Source: Cryobacterium sp. HLT2-28
GTDB taxonomy: Bacteria > Actinomycetota > Actinomycetes > Actinomycetales > Microbacteriaceae
NCBI RefSeq assembly: GCF_004402495.1
Contig: NZ_SOFH01000031.1
Location: 62,001 to 126,000, forward strand
Direction: 5' to 3'
DNA length: 64,000 nucleotides
The position numbers were made by a program, and so were the translations under genes. Positions 17,364 to 26,133 of the stretch are shown in pieces; positions within the stretch are counted from its first letter, which is position 1; each line of letters opens with the position of its first letter. Under the pieces are notes generated by a model. The model did not search any database. It was not told the DNA's origin and worked only from the letters and a program-made list of their open reading frames with translations.

Positions 17364-18626
17364 ATGAGCGGCGCACAACGGGTTCTGGAAGCGATCAAGG
17401 CGGAGGGGTTGAAATCGGCCGTCTGGAGGAGCGCCAAGGTGATGTCCACCCGGTACAACCCGTTTTCGCGCAAACCACTCGCCACCGTGTACCCGGATGA
17501 GGTCAGCGCGGTCGACTGGACGACAGCACGCGATTTCAATAGCGGAGCCATCGAGGGTCGCGACAGCGGGTATCGGGTTGCCTGGATCATCACCCCACCC
17601 GGTCGCACCAGCGGCGGACACCAGAATGCGTTCCGATTCATGGACTTCCTGGAGAAGGCCGGGCATCAGCTCACTGTCTACCTCTATTCACCGAGCAGGT
17701 ACCCGGTGGTCAGCATCGAGGCCATTCTGGAAATGATGCGCGAAACCAGCGCGTACCCTGACCTCAAGGCCACGTTCCGGCTCTACGACCCGGAGCGGGG
17801 CTTCGATGCGGGGTACGACGCGCTTTTCGCCTCCGATTGGGAGAACGCATACTCCGTCTACCGTTACGAGGGAAACGCCAAGCGGTTCTACTTCGTTCAG
17901 GACTTTGAGCCCGCCTTCTTCGCGGCCGGAAGCGACTATATCGTTGCCGAGAACACCTACCGGCTCGGATTCCACGGGTTTTCCGCCGGTCGTTGGCTGG
18001 CCCGGAAACTGCGGAGCGACTATGGAATGTCTTGCGATTACTACGACTATGCGGTCGACACCACCCGCTACCGGCATCTGAATTCCCAGCCACGCAACGA
18101 GATCCTGTTCTACGTGAGGCCGCCGACACCTCGCCGAGCCACCGAATTTGGACTTCTCGCCCTGCGCGAGTTCCACCTGCTCCGACCGGACGTGACGATC
18201 AACCTCGTCGGTTGGGACATGTCGGGATTCGATGTGCCCTTCCCCTACGTGAACCACTCCGCCGTCGACATCTCAGCACTGAATGACATCTACAACCGCT
18301 GCGCCGCCGGGCTGGCGCTGTCGCTGACGAACATGTCCCTGGTCCCCATGGAGATCATGTCGAGCGGCGTCGTTCCGGTCGTCAACGATGCGCCGAACAC
18401 GCACGGCTTCTTCGACAGCCCGCACATCGAGTATGTGCCCATGTCGCCGCGGGCCATTGCCGAGCGGATCGTGCAGATTCTTGATCGACCGGATGCGTCC
18501 GCACACGCCGCGGTCATCGCACGCTCCGTGGAAGAGACGAAGTGGTCTGACCCCGGCTCGACATTCACCGAGGATTTCGCCACTGTCATGCGCACGTCGC
18601 CGCATAGGGTCGCGGATGCCTCCTGA
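17364..18626 (+). CDS. WsaF-like (GT4-fold) rhamnosyltransferase
   Basis: A 420-residue GT-B glycosyltransferase resembling WsaF, the S-layer glycan beta-1,2-rhamnosyltransferase. Conserved blocks are TSGGHQNAFRFMDFLEKAGH (N-terminal domain), KRFYFVQDFEPAFFAAGS, VAENTYRLGFHGFSAG, and the C-terminal LTNMSLVPMEIMSSGVVPVV that holds the nucleotide-sugar site. The start is ATG 17364 with a strong AGGGGGAA site. It overlaps the next GT2 gene by 11 nt. A clear paralogue is at 27136-28431, also followed closely by a GT2 gene. Confidence 0.85.
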   Translation: MSGAQRVLEAIKAEGLKSAVWRSAKVMSTRYNPFSRKPLATVYPDEVSAVDWTTARDFNSGAIEGRDSGYRVAWIITPPGRTSGGHQNAFRFMDFLEKAGHQLTVYLYSPSRYPVVSIEAILEMMRETSAYPDLKATFRLYDPERGFDAGYDALFASDWENAYSVYRYEGNAKRFYFVQDFEPAFFAAGSDYIVAENTYRLGFHGFSAGRWLARKLRSDYGMSCDYYDYAVDTTRYRHLNSQPRNEILFYVRPPTPRRATEFGLLALREFHLLRPDVTINLVGWDMSGFDVPFPYVNHSAVDISALNDIYNRCAAGLALSLTNMSLVPMEIMSSGVVPVVNDAPNTHGFFDSPHIEYVPMSPRAIAERIVQILDRPDASAHAAVIARSVEETKWSDPGSTFTEDFATVMRTSPHRVADAS

Positions 18627-19638
18627 CGCACCCGGCGACCCGACCAGTGTTCCAACCATTGACGCGACGATCGTCATCCCGACCCTGAACGGCGAAACCT
18701 ACCTCGAGACCATTCTGAACGCACTCGACGGGCAGGTGTTCGACGGAGAATTCGAGGTGCTCGTCATTGACTCCGGGTCGAGTGACCGCACTCTCGACAT
18801 CGTGCGCGCCCACGGCGGTGTTCGACTGCACGAGATCCCCAACTCCGAATTCGGCCACGGCACTACGAGAAACCTCGGCGCACGACTTGCGCACGGTCGC
18901 AGCATCGCCTATCTGACCCAGGATGCGGTTCCCTCGAATGCGCACTGGCTCCGGGAGATCACGGCACCGCTTGACCCTCAAGGTCTCGACGCCGTCGCCG
19001 TGATGGGCAAGCAGGTTCCCCGGTCACGTTGCTTCCCCCTGCTCAAGTATGAAATTCAGGGCGTCTTTGCCCGGTTCGGTCCAGACTGCGGCACCACCGT
19101 CTTCGCCCGCGGTGAGGGGCAACGCACCCCCGCAGAGCTGGACGCGTTGTCGTTCTACTCGGACGTGAACTCGGCGACCAGACGGGACTTGTTGCTGAAC
19201 GTCATCCCGTATCGGGACTTGCCCTATTCGGAGGACATGGCGTTCGGTCGCGATGTCATCGACGCCGGGTACCGCAAGGTCTACGCGCCGCAGGCCTGTG
19301 TTGAGCACTCGAACGACCTGAGTCTGCGCGAGTACGGAAAGCGGATCTTCGACGAGACGATCGCGCGGCGGCGGGTGGGACAGGTCGTGCCCAGGATAGG
19401 GCGGGTGCAGCAGGTGCTCTACACCGGCTATGGCACCCTGCGGGATTCGGGACGAATCCTCCGTGACGGCGACTACGGGGTCGGCCGCAAGCTGTACTGG
19501 CTGATCGTCAATCCCGCATTCCACCTGGTCAAATGGCAGAGCTACTACCGATCAATTCGCACGGGTCTCGACGACAGTGAGGCTATTGAGGCGGGCTCGC
19601 TGGAGCGGGAGCGGCGGGGCCAACCACCGCCCCGGTGA
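18616..19638 (+). CDS. GT2-family glycosyltransferase (probable rhamnosyltransferase)
   Basis: A 340-residue GT-A enzyme. The nucleotide-binding strand is ATIVIPTLNGETYL, followed by VIDSGSSDRT; LHEIPNSEFGHGTTRNLGA and the acceptor-side YSDVNSATRRD are shared with the paralogue at 29346. ATG 18616 overlaps the stop of the preceding WsaF-like gene. The stop (TGA 19636-19638) lies in a REP-like repeat unit (CCGGTGACCGA), and the last residues (GQPPPR) appear repeat-derived. It probably adds rhamnose to the lipid-linked polysaccharide. Confidence 0.85.
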   Translation: MPPDAPGDPTSVPTIDATIVIPTLNGETYLETILNALDGQVFDGEFEVLVIDSGSSDRTLDIVRAHGGVRLHEIPNSEFGHGTTRNLGARLAHGRSIAYLTQDAVPSNAHWLREITAPLDPQGLDAVAVMGKQVPRSRCFPLLKYEIQGVFARFGPDCGTTVFARGEGQRTPAELDALSFYSDVNSATRRDLLLNVIPYRDLPYSEDMAFGRDVIDAGYRKVYAPQACVEHSNDLSLREYGKRIFDETIARRRVGQVVPRIGRVQQVLYTGYGTLRDSGRILRDGDYGVGRKLYWLIVNPAFHLVKWQSYYRSIRTGLDDSEAIEAGSLERERRGQPPPR

Positions 19639-19703
19639 CCGACCACTTCGGTGATCGAGCGCACCGACAATCGCGCCCGGTGATCGAGCCTGTCAGTGAT
19701 CCA
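19632..19703. repeat. REP-like repeat, degenerate forward copies
   Basis: Three diverged forward copies (cores CCGGTGACCGACCA, CGGTGATCGAGCGCACCGAC and CCGGTGATCGAGCCTGTCAG) lie between the convergent GT2 and GT4 genes. The first provides the GT2 stop codon. Confidence 0.7.
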
Positions 19704-19729
19704 GGTCGCCCGAGACTCAACCCACCGGT

Positions 19730-20875
19730 CTACAGGTCGGCGTGCAACTGCCAGACCCGCTCCGCGGCGTCGCGCCAGCTGAAGGCCCGGGCTCGGTCGC
19801 TGCCGACGATGCTCAGCCGGCTCGCCAGGGCCTGATCGCCCAGGATTCGGTTCAGTGCGGCGCCGAGCCGTTCGGGATAGCCGCGAGCATCCTCGCGCTC
19901 CACAACCAGCCCGGCCTCTCCGCCGGCCTCGACTAGCGCGGGGGCGTCGGAGTGGATCACCGGGGTACCCAGGTGGAAGGCCTGGATGATCGGGAGGGCG
20001 AAGCCCTCCTCGAGGCTCGGGAAGACGAGCACTGACGCCCGGGCGATGACCACGGCGAGCTGCTCGTCGGTGAGGCCGATCATCGACCGCACCCGGCCGG
20101 GCGCGAGGCCGGCCTCGTCGGCGACCGACGACAGGTCCAGCTCGCCCCACGAATCGGGCCCGACGACGATGAGCGGCAGGTCGGGGGCGCCGGGCAGGCC
20201 CAGAGCCGTGATCAGGGCAGTGACGCCCTTGCGGGGCTCCAGGGTGCCCACGGTCACGATGTACTCCGACGGCAGCGCCAGCGCGGCGGCCAGCGCCTCT
20301 GTAGCGGACGAGTTCGACGGCAGGCGGAAACCGCTGCCGACGCCGCCGCCGATGACCCGGATGCGATCGCCGAGGTCGACGATCTCGCCGAGCTGGGTGG
20401 CGACCGCGTGGCTGGGCACCACGACCGCGTCTGCGTGCTTGCGGGCGCGTTTCACCATGGCCTTGGTCCAGGCGACGGTCGTGGGGGTCAGGGCGTCCGG
20501 ATGCGTCCACGCCAGAACGTCGTGCACGGTCACCGCGATCTGGGTGCCGTCGTTGACAATGCTGTGCTTGCGCAACGGAGCGAGCAGTCCCGGCGCATGG
20601 ATCATCCCGGTTCCCGATCCACCCGCGAGGCCCAACTGCCAGGCTGCCGCGAGTTCGCGCCGGGGGAGCGTCGTCTTGTGCAGGCTCGCCAGTCCGGGCA
20701 GTGCAGCTTCGAGCTCGGCGTAGTGCTCGGCCGAGCTCGCAGAAACGATGCCCTCAACCTCGCAGTTCGCCGGCGCGGTGGCGATGAGTGCCCGGGTCAG
20801 TTCCTCGGTGTAACGCCCGACCCCTCCGGGGACTGGTGCGACCATCTGGTCGACGATTACCCGCAGTGTGGTCAT
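19730..20875 (-). CDS. GT4/GT1-family glycosyltransferase
   Basis: A 381-residue GT-B transferase. The N-terminal loop is GGVGRYTEEL and the C-terminal domain has VGTLEPRKGV and the E-x7-E-like motif SLEEGFALPIIQAFHLG that binds the sugar nucleotide. The last residues (RAFSWRDAAERVW) are typical of rhamnosyl/mannosyltransferases of rhamnose operons. The ATG at 20875 overlaps the rmlD stop (ATGA), so it is expressed with rmlD. A longer upstream frame is only overlap with rmlD. Confidence 0.88.
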   Translation of the reverse strand: MTTLRVIVDQMVAPVPGGVGRYTEELTRALIATAPANCEVEGIVSASSAEHYAELEAALPGLASLHKTTLPRRELAAAWQLGLAGGSGTGMIHAPGLLAPLRKHSIVNDGTQIAVTVHDVLAWTHPDALTPTTVAWTKAMVKRARKHADAVVVPSHAVATQLGEIVDLGDRIRVIGGGVGSGFRLPSNSSATEALAAALALPSEYIVTVGTLEPRKGVTALITALGLPGAPDLPLIVVGPDSWGELDLSSVADEAGLAPGRVRSMIGLTDEQLAVVIARASVLVFPSLEEGFALPIIQAFHLGTPVIHSDAPALVEAGGEAGLVVEREDARGYPERLGAALNRILGDQALASRLSIVGSDRARAFSWRDAAERVWQLHADL

Positions 20876-21723
20876 TTCTCCTCGAAGATCCCCTGGGCCG
20901 TGGCGTCGGCGAGGGCCTCGCGCCAGTCCCGCATCGGCGCGAGCCCGGCGGCCTGCCAGGCATCGTGCCCGAGCACGGAATACGCCGGGCGCGGTGCCGG
21001 ACGAACGAACTGCGAGCTGTCGGTGGGCGTGACTCGGGCCGGATCGAGGCCCGCGCCGGCGAACACCGCCTGGGCGAAACCGAACCAACTGGTCACGCCC
21101 GAGTTGGTGCCGTGGTAGATACCGGCGGGCGCCTTCGCGTCGAGCAGCGCCACGATCTGCTTGGCCAGGTCGGCGGTCCAGGTGGGCTGGCCCACCTGGT
21201 CGTCGACGACGCTGAGCGTGTCCCGCGCCGCGGCGAGCTTCAGCATGGTCTTCGGGAAGTTCGGTCCGTGCTCTCCGTAGAGCCACGCGGTGCGCACGAG
21301 GTAGCTCCCGGTCGGGTGCGTGGAGAGCACGAACGCCTCCCCGGCCGCCTTGGTGCGACCGTAGGCCGAGATCGGGTCGATCGGGGTGTCCTCGCCATAG
21401 GGCGTGGTCGCATTCCCGTCGAACACATAGTCAGTGGAGATCTGCACCAGCCGGGCACCGGTTGCGACGGCAGCCAGCGCCAGGTTGTGCGGGCCGGTCG
21501 CGTTGATCGCGTAGGCGGCGTCCTCGTTGGTCTCGGCGTCGTCGACCTTCGTGTACGCGGCCGCGTTGATGATCGCGTCGTAGCCATCGACGGCTTCGAG
21601 CACGGCGCTCAGGTCGGTGATGTCCAGATCGGCACGACCGAACGCGGTCACGTCGCGGCCGGCCAGCGCGACCTGCAGGTCGCGGCCGAGCATCCCGGCG
21701 GCGCCGGTGATCAGATACTTCAT
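20872..21723 (-). CDS. rmlD: dTDP-4-dehydrorhamnose reductase
   Basis: The last step of dTDP-L-rhamnose synthesis: NADPH-dependent reduction of dTDP-4-keto-L-rhamnose. It has 283 residues with the Rossmann GAAGMLGRDL, the catalytic STDYVFDG and YGRTKAAGE (YxxxK). ATG 21723 (MKYLITGAAG) is the natural start. A vapBC-type pair separates it from rmlB, which lies upstream on the same strand. Confidence 0.96.
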   Translation of the reverse strand: MKYLITGAAGMLGRDLQVALAGRDVTAFGRADLDITDLSAVLEAVDGYDAIINAAAYTKVDDAETNEDAAYAINATGPHNLALAAVATGARLVQISTDYVFDGNATTPYGEDTPIDPISAYGRTKAAGEAFVLSTHPTGSYLVRTAWLYGEHGPNFPKTMLKLAAARDTLSVVDDQVGQPTWTADLAKQIVALLDAKAPAGIYHGTNSGVTSWFGFAQAVFAGAGLDPARVTPTDSSQFVRPAPRPAYSVLGHDAWQAAGLAPMRDWREALADATAQGIFEEK

Positions 21724-21745
21724 GTGCTCCCCTAAACGATAACTG

Positions 21746-22147
21746 CTAGACGGTGATGATTTCCGGACCGCCCAAGTCTGCCAGAACAGCGAAGTCCGTG
21801 TCTTGGGTGACGACGGGCAGCGAGTGAGCGAGAGCAATGGCGGCGATCCAGAGGTCATTGACATTCACCTTGCGCCCGGACTCGCTCACCGCCTGACGCA
21901 GGCGGCCCCAGTGGGCAGCAGCGGCGGTGTCGGCGGGTAGTGTCGCGAGGCCCGACAGGGACTCGATGGTGGCCAGACGCACGGCACGCGTGTGCAGCGA
22001 TGTCGCGGCGTGCACGCCGGCATAGAGCTCACCGTGGGTGATCGCGGAGACGAACTGCTGGTCTGGGAGTGCTGAAACATCGAGTTGACGGCCCTGTTCC
22101 TGGGCAATGAACACGCTTGTGTCGAGGAGTCCGCGACTGGGGGTCAC
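21746..22147 (-). CDS. VapC-type PIN-domain toxin
   Basis: A 133-residue PIN-domain ribonuclease. It begins with GLLDTSVFI (first acidic residue), then has SAITHGELYAGV (Glu of the active site), NVNDLWIAAIALAH (third acidic residue) and VVTQDTDFAVL. These four acidic sites form the metal-dependent RNase centre. The start overlaps the antitoxin stop by ATGA. It lies between rmlB and rmlD on the same strand. Confidence 0.9.
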   Translation of the reverse strand: MTPSRGLLDTSVFIAQEQGRQLDVSALPDQQFVSAITHGELYAGVHAATSLHTRAVRLATIESLSGLATLPADTAAAAHWGRLRQAVSESGRKVNVNDLWIAAIALAHSLPVVTQDTDFAVLADLGGPEIITV

Positions 22148-22395
22148 TGGATGGGGCCGAGATCGTCGGTCGTGTCGTCCCAGAGGTCATGCGGGTGTGC
22201 CTCAGTGACCGGTTTCCCGGGTCTCAGCGCCAGGAATTCCTGCTTCGTGAGGAACAGCCGTGTGGGTGGGCGCACCGGAACCAGAGTCGCCGCGGGCACG
22301 CCGTTCACCGTGATCGTCACCTCTTCACCGTTTCGGGCGCGTTCAATGATCTCCGCAGTGTGATTGCGAAGATCTCGAACCGGAACAAGACTCAT
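22144..22395 (-). CDS. Phd/YefM-type antitoxin
   Basis: An 83-residue protein with the Phd/YefM N-terminal DNA-binding fold: VPVRDLRNHTAEIIERARNG, then EEVTITVNGVPAATLVPV. The C-terminal tail (from RLFLTKQEF) would neutralise the toxin encoded immediately downstream. ATG 22395 is the first sensible start. Such antitoxins usually repress their own promoter. Confidence 0.88.
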   Translation of the reverse strand: MSLVPVRDLRNHTAEIIERARNGEEVTITVNGVPAATLVPVRPPTRLFLTKQEFLALRPGKPVTEAHPHDLWDDTTDDLGPIQ

Positions 22396-22438
22396 GAAAC
22401 CAGTGTAGCCGCTTGTAGCACGCCGTAGGCGTTGAGGC

Positions 22439-23425
22439 CTAGCCCAGCTCCGCACGGGCCTTGAGCGGCTCCCACCAGGCGCGGTTCTCGCGGTACCACT
22501 GCACGACATCCGCCAGGCCCTGCTCGAAGGGAACCAGTGGGGCATAGCCGAGTTCGGCCTGGATCTTTCCGATGTCGACCGAGTAGCGCAGGTCGTGGCC
22601 GAGCCGGTCGGCGACCCGGTCGACGTAAGACCAATCCTTGCCGGTCGAGTCGAGCAGCAGCTGGGTGAGCTCCTTGTTGGTCAGCTCGGTGCCGCCGCCG
22701 ATGTTGTAGATCTCGCCGGCGCGGCCGCCGACGAGCACCATGGCGATGGCGCGGGTGTGGTCGTCCACGTGCAGCCAATCACGGATGTTGTTGCCCTCGC
22801 CGTAGAGGGGAACGTGCTTGTCGTCGATCAGGTTCGTGACGAACAGCGGGATGACCTTTTCGGGGAAGTGGTAGGGCCCGTAGTTGTTCGAGCAGCGGGT
22901 GATCGAGATGTTCAGGCCGTGGGTGCGGTGGTAGCTGCGGGCGAGCAGGTCGCTGCCGGCCTTCGACGCCGAGTAGGGCGAGTTGGGCTCGAGCGCGCGC
23001 TCCTCGTTCCAGGAGCCCTCGGCGATGCTGCCGTAGACCTCGTCGGTCGAGACGTGCACGAAACGCTGCAGGTCGTGGCGCAGGGCCGCGTCGAGCAGCT
23101 GCTGGGTGCCGAGCACGTTCGTCTCGACGAAAATCGAGGCGTCGCGCACCGAGCGGTCCACGTGGGACTCCGCGGCGAAGTGCACGACGGCGTCGAGCGA
23201 CGGGAAGAGCGTGTCGAGCAGGGCGGCGTCGCGGATGTCGCCGTGCACGAACGAGTAGCGGGGGCTCTCGGCAATGGGAGCGAGGTTTTCGAGATTTCCC
23301 GAGTAGGTGAGCGCGTCGAGAACGACGACTTCGGCACCTTCCAGACCGGGGTAGGCGTCTTCGAGGGTGCGGCGAACGAAGTTCGAGCCGATGAAACCGG
23401 CGCCGCCGGTGACGAGGATCTTCAT
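22439..23425 (-). CDS. rmlB: dTDP-glucose 4,6-dehydratase
   Basis: A 328-residue extended SDR that turns dTDP-glucose into dTDP-4-keto-6-deoxyglucose, the shared precursor of L-rhamnose and of the amino sugar made by the WecE-like enzyme at 16133. Key motifs are GGAGFIGSNFVRR (NAD binding), HVSTDEVYGS (catalytic Thr-Asp-Glu) and YSASKAGSDLL (YxxxK). ATG 23425 is the start. It is followed on the same strand by the toxin-antitoxin pair and rmlD. Confidence 0.96.
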   Translation of the reverse strand: MKILVTGGAGFIGSNFVRRTLEDAYPGLEGAEVVVLDALTYSGNLENLAPIAESPRYSFVHGDIRDAALLDTLFPSLDAVVHFAAESHVDRSVRDASIFVETNVLGTQQLLDAALRHDLQRFVHVSTDEVYGSIAEGSWNEERALEPNSPYSASKAGSDLLARSYHRTHGLNISITRCSNNYGPYHFPEKVIPLFVTNLIDDKHVPLYGEGNNIRDWLHVDDHTRAIAMVLVGGRAGEIYNIGGGTELTNKELTQLLLDSTGKDWSYVDRVADRLGHDLRYSVDIGKIQAELGYAPLVPFEQGLADVVQWYRENRAWWEPLKARAELG

Positions 23426-23548
23426 ATGGAGGTAACCGTTCCGTTGGTGTGAGGGCCTCCGCGATTCTATCGGAACCCGGTTGGCAGGTGGCCGAGCGTG
23501 CCGGTTCCCTTGGCTCTCTACGTCTTCCCGAGATCAAAGAGGGGTGGA

Positions 23549-24568
23549 ATGATGGCTTCTACTTGGAAAGTATTGGCTTTCCGAGCAGCGGCGCAGGAGG
23601 CCTTACACGTGAACGAAGTCCCACTCGGTTCCGATTTCCTGGATGAGGGAACCGTGCGACCTTCCGATTCCTGGATCGGCGATACCTCGTATTGGATTCC
23701 GCGGCACTTGGTCGATTCCGCTTGGTTGGAACACGCCCCCTTCGCGTTTTGGCTGGTGGACGCGATCCGGCCGAAAGTCATTGCCGAACTCGGCACTCAC
23801 AACGGTTTCTCTTACTTTGTCTTCTGTGAATCGGTCGCTCGATTGGGCTTGCCCACGCGGACCTTCGCGCTTGACACCTGGGAGGGCGACGAACAGGCCG
23901 GATTCTACGGTGCTGATGTCTATGAGAGCGTGAGCACGATCAATGAAACGGACTACTCCGCCTTCTCGACCCTGCTGCGCGGTTATTTCGACGACAGCCT
24001 CGATTCGATTGCCGATGGGTCCATTGACCTCCTCCACATCGACGGACGACATGGCTACGATGACGTGCGCCACGATTTCGAGGCGTGGCGCCCGAAACTC
24101 TCTGATCGCGGGGTCGTGATCTTCCACGACATCGCAGAACACCAGGAGGGTTTCGGAGTGTGGCAGTTCTGGGAGGAAATCGCCCGGCAATACCCGTCGT
24201 TCGCGTTCGATCACGGTCACGGGCTTGGCGTGTTGGCAGTCGGCGCCAGTATTCCCCCTCGCCTCCGCGCCTTCCTCGGCGCTGGCGTCGAAAGCGGAGA
24301 TCAGATCAAAGAGTTCTATCTGAACCGCGGCAGGATTGTTGACGAGTTGCATGGCGAGCGCGTTCTCGCACTAGCCGTTCCCGCTTTGCAACGGGAGCTT
24401 CAGAGCGTCGGGCAGCGATTTGAGGACAAGGACCGAATGATCGCTCGATTGGAGAGCGAACGGGTCGGGTTGTTGGGGCAGATTGACCAGCTTCACGAGA
24501 GCACGAGCTGGAAGGTAACCCGTCCATTTCGGCTGCTGAGCGATGTGGTTCGACCCCACCGCCGCTGA
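23549..24568 (+). CDS. Class I SAM-dependent methyltransferase with a GT-like tail
   Basis: A ~339-residue protein with a Methyltransf_24-like domain: AELGTHNGFSYFVFCE (motif I, residues 79-94), LLHIDGRHGYDDVRHDF (residues ~165-181) and a following VVIFHDIAEH. The C-terminal ~60 residues form a coiled-coil-like helix (LQRELQSVGQRFEDKDRMIA) ending in STSWKVTRPFRLL. That terminal motif is common at the ends of polysaccharide-synthesis enzymes. Probably it O-methylates a sugar or the chain end. Two adjacent ATGs at 23549 and 23552 follow AGAGGGGTGGA. It sits between rmlB and rmlC. Confidence 0.8.
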   Translation: MMASTWKVLAFRAAAQEALHVNEVPLGSDFLDEGTVRPSDSWIGDTSYWIPRHLVDSAWLEHAPFAFWLVDAIRPKVIAELGTHNGFSYFVFCESVARLGLPTRTFALDTWEGDEQAGFYGADVYESVSTINETDYSAFSTLLRGYFDDSLDSIADGSIDLLHIDGRHGYDDVRHDFEAWRPKLSDRGVVIFHDIAEHQEGFGVWQFWEEIARQYPSFAFDHGHGLGVLAVGASIPPRLRAFLGAGVESGDQIKEFYLNRGRIVDELHGERVLALAVPALQRELQSVGQRFEDKDRMIARLESERVGLLGQIDQLHESTSWKVTRPFRLLSDVVRPHRR

Positions 24569-24618
24569 TCAGCTTAAGCTTGCGACTCGGCTGGAGGCCG
24601 GTTGGTAGACTGCCGAAC

Positions 24619-25227
24619 GTGCAGATTCGCGAACTCTCCATCCCCGATTCCTATGAGATCACTCCGAAGAAGTTCGGCGACGACCGGGGGGTCTTCCTCG
24701 AGTGGTACCGGTTCGACCGGCTCGAAGAGGCGATCGGGCACCCGCTCGACATTGCCCAGGCGAACACATCGGTGTCGACGCGCGGCTCGGTGCGCGGCAT
24801 CCACTTCGCCGACATCCCGCCGAGCCAGGCGAAGTACGTCACCGCGACCCACGGTGCGGTGCTCGATTTCGTCATCGACATTCGCGTGGGCTCGCCGACG
24901 TTCGGTCAGTGGGACAGCGTTTTGCTCGACGACACCGACCGCCGCGCCATTTACGTCGCCGAGGGCCTCGGCCACTGTTTCGTAGCCCTCACAGACAACG
25001 CCACGGTCAGCTACCTCGTCACGGCGCCGTTCAATCCGGGCCGCGAACATGGGATCAACCCGCTCGACGCCCAGATCGGTCTGGTCTTCCCGCCCGAAGC
25101 GGGCGAGTTGCTGCTGTCGCCGAAAGACACGGACGCCCCGGGCCTGGCTGAGGCTGCGGCGAGCGGCCTCCTGCCCACCTGGGACGCCGCACGTGCGTTC
25201 TACGACTCCCTGAACGAGGGAAAGTAA
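24619..25227 (+). CDS. rmlC: dTDP-4-dehydrorhamnose 3,5-epimerase
   Basis: A 202-residue cupin enzyme that epimerises C3 and C5 of dTDP-4-keto-6-deoxyglucose. The catalytic histidine lies in [18 protein letters not shown], and [13 protein letters not shown] is the second conserved strand. The start is taken as GTG 24619 ([12 protein letters not shown]); the upstream frame is not RmlC-like. rmlA follows after 2 nt. Confidence 0.95.
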   Translation: MQIRELSIPDSYEITPKKFGDDRGVFLEWYRFDRLEEAIGHPLDIAQANTSVSTRGSVRGIHFADIPPSQAKYVTATHGAVLDFVIDIRVGSPTFGQWDSVLLDDTDRRAIYVAEGLGHCFVALTDNATVSYLVTAPFNPGREHGINPLDAQIGLVFPPEAGELLLSPKDTDAPGLAEAAASGLLPTWDAARAFYDSLNEGK

Positions 25228-25229
25228 CT

Positions 25230-26099
25230 ATGCGCGGAATCATCCTCGCCGGCGGTTCAGGCACGCGCCTCTGGCCGATCACCAAGGGCATCTCCAAGCA
25301 GCTCATGCCTATCTATGACAAGCCGATGATCTACTACCCCCTGGCGACGCTGATGATGGCGGACATCAAGGAAATCCTGATCATCACGACGCCTGAGTAC
25401 AACGATCAGTTCCGGGCTCTCCTCGGCGATGGCGCCGACCTGGGGATTCGCATCGAGTATGCGGTCCAGCCGTCGCCGGACGGTCTGGCTCAGGCGTTCA
25501 TCATCGGTGAGGAGTTCATCGGCGATGAAAGCGTTGCGCTCGTGCTTGGCGACAATATCTTCCACGGTGCCGGCCTCGGTTCGGCGCTGCGAGGCAATGC
25601 CGAAATCGTGGGTGCCAGGATCTTTGCGTACCACGTGAGCAATCCCACGTCTTATGGCGTGGTCGAGTTCGACGACACGATGACAGCGGTCTCGATCGAG
25701 GAGAAGCCGGCCAAGCCGAAGAGCAACTACGCGGTCCCGGGTCTGTATTTCTACGACAACTCCGTGGTCGCCGTCGCCAAGACCATCGAACCGAGCGCCC
25801 GCGGGGAGCTCGAGATCAGCACCGTCAACGAGCGCTATCTCGCGCAGGGCAAACTGCATGTGCAGGTTCTCGACCGGGGAACAGCATGGCTCGACACCGG
25901 AACATTCGAATCGATGATGCAGGCGTCCGAGTACGTTCGCGTGATCGAAGACCGCCAAGGCTTCAAAGTCGGCTGCATCGAGGAAATCGCCTGGCGCGCC
26001 GGGTGGATCACTGACGCCCAGCTTGCGGTGCTTGCCGCCCCGTTGATCAAGAGCGGCTACGGGCGCTATCTCGCCGGGCTCATATCGGTCGAAGACTGA
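25230..26099 (+). CDS. rmlA: Glucose-1-phosphate thymidylyltransferase
   Basis: A 289-residue nucleotidyltransferase making dTDP-glucose from glucose-1-phosphate and dTTP. The N-terminal signature is [18 protein letters not shown], followed by [12 protein letters not shown] and the metal/nucleotide LGDNIFHG. The length is that of RmlA type I. It follows rmlC directly; with rmlB and rmlD it completes the dTDP-L-rhamnose set. Confidence 0.96.
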   Translation: MRGIILAGGSGTRLWPITKGISKQLMPIYDKPMIYYPLATLMMADIKEILIITTPEYNDQFRALLGDGADLGIRIEYAVQPSPDGLAQAFIIGEEFIGDESVALVLGDNIFHGAGLGSALRGNAEIVGARIFAYHVSNPTSYGVVEFDDTMTAVSIEEKPAKPKSNYAVPGLYFYDNSVVAVAKTIEPSARGELEISTVNERYLAQGKLHVQVLDRGTAWLDTGTFESMMQASEYVRVIEDRQGFKVGCIEEIAWRAGWITDAQLAVLAAPLIKSGYGRYLAGLISVED

Positions 26100-26133
26100 C
26101 CTGGACCCCGGACGGACCCGCCCTCGGGTTGTC

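Noticed and set aside
26116-26129. Hairpin ACCCG/CGGGT between convergent rmlA and GT2 genes
   Set aside because: The stem is only five base pairs and there is no U-tract, so it is not convincing as a terminator.
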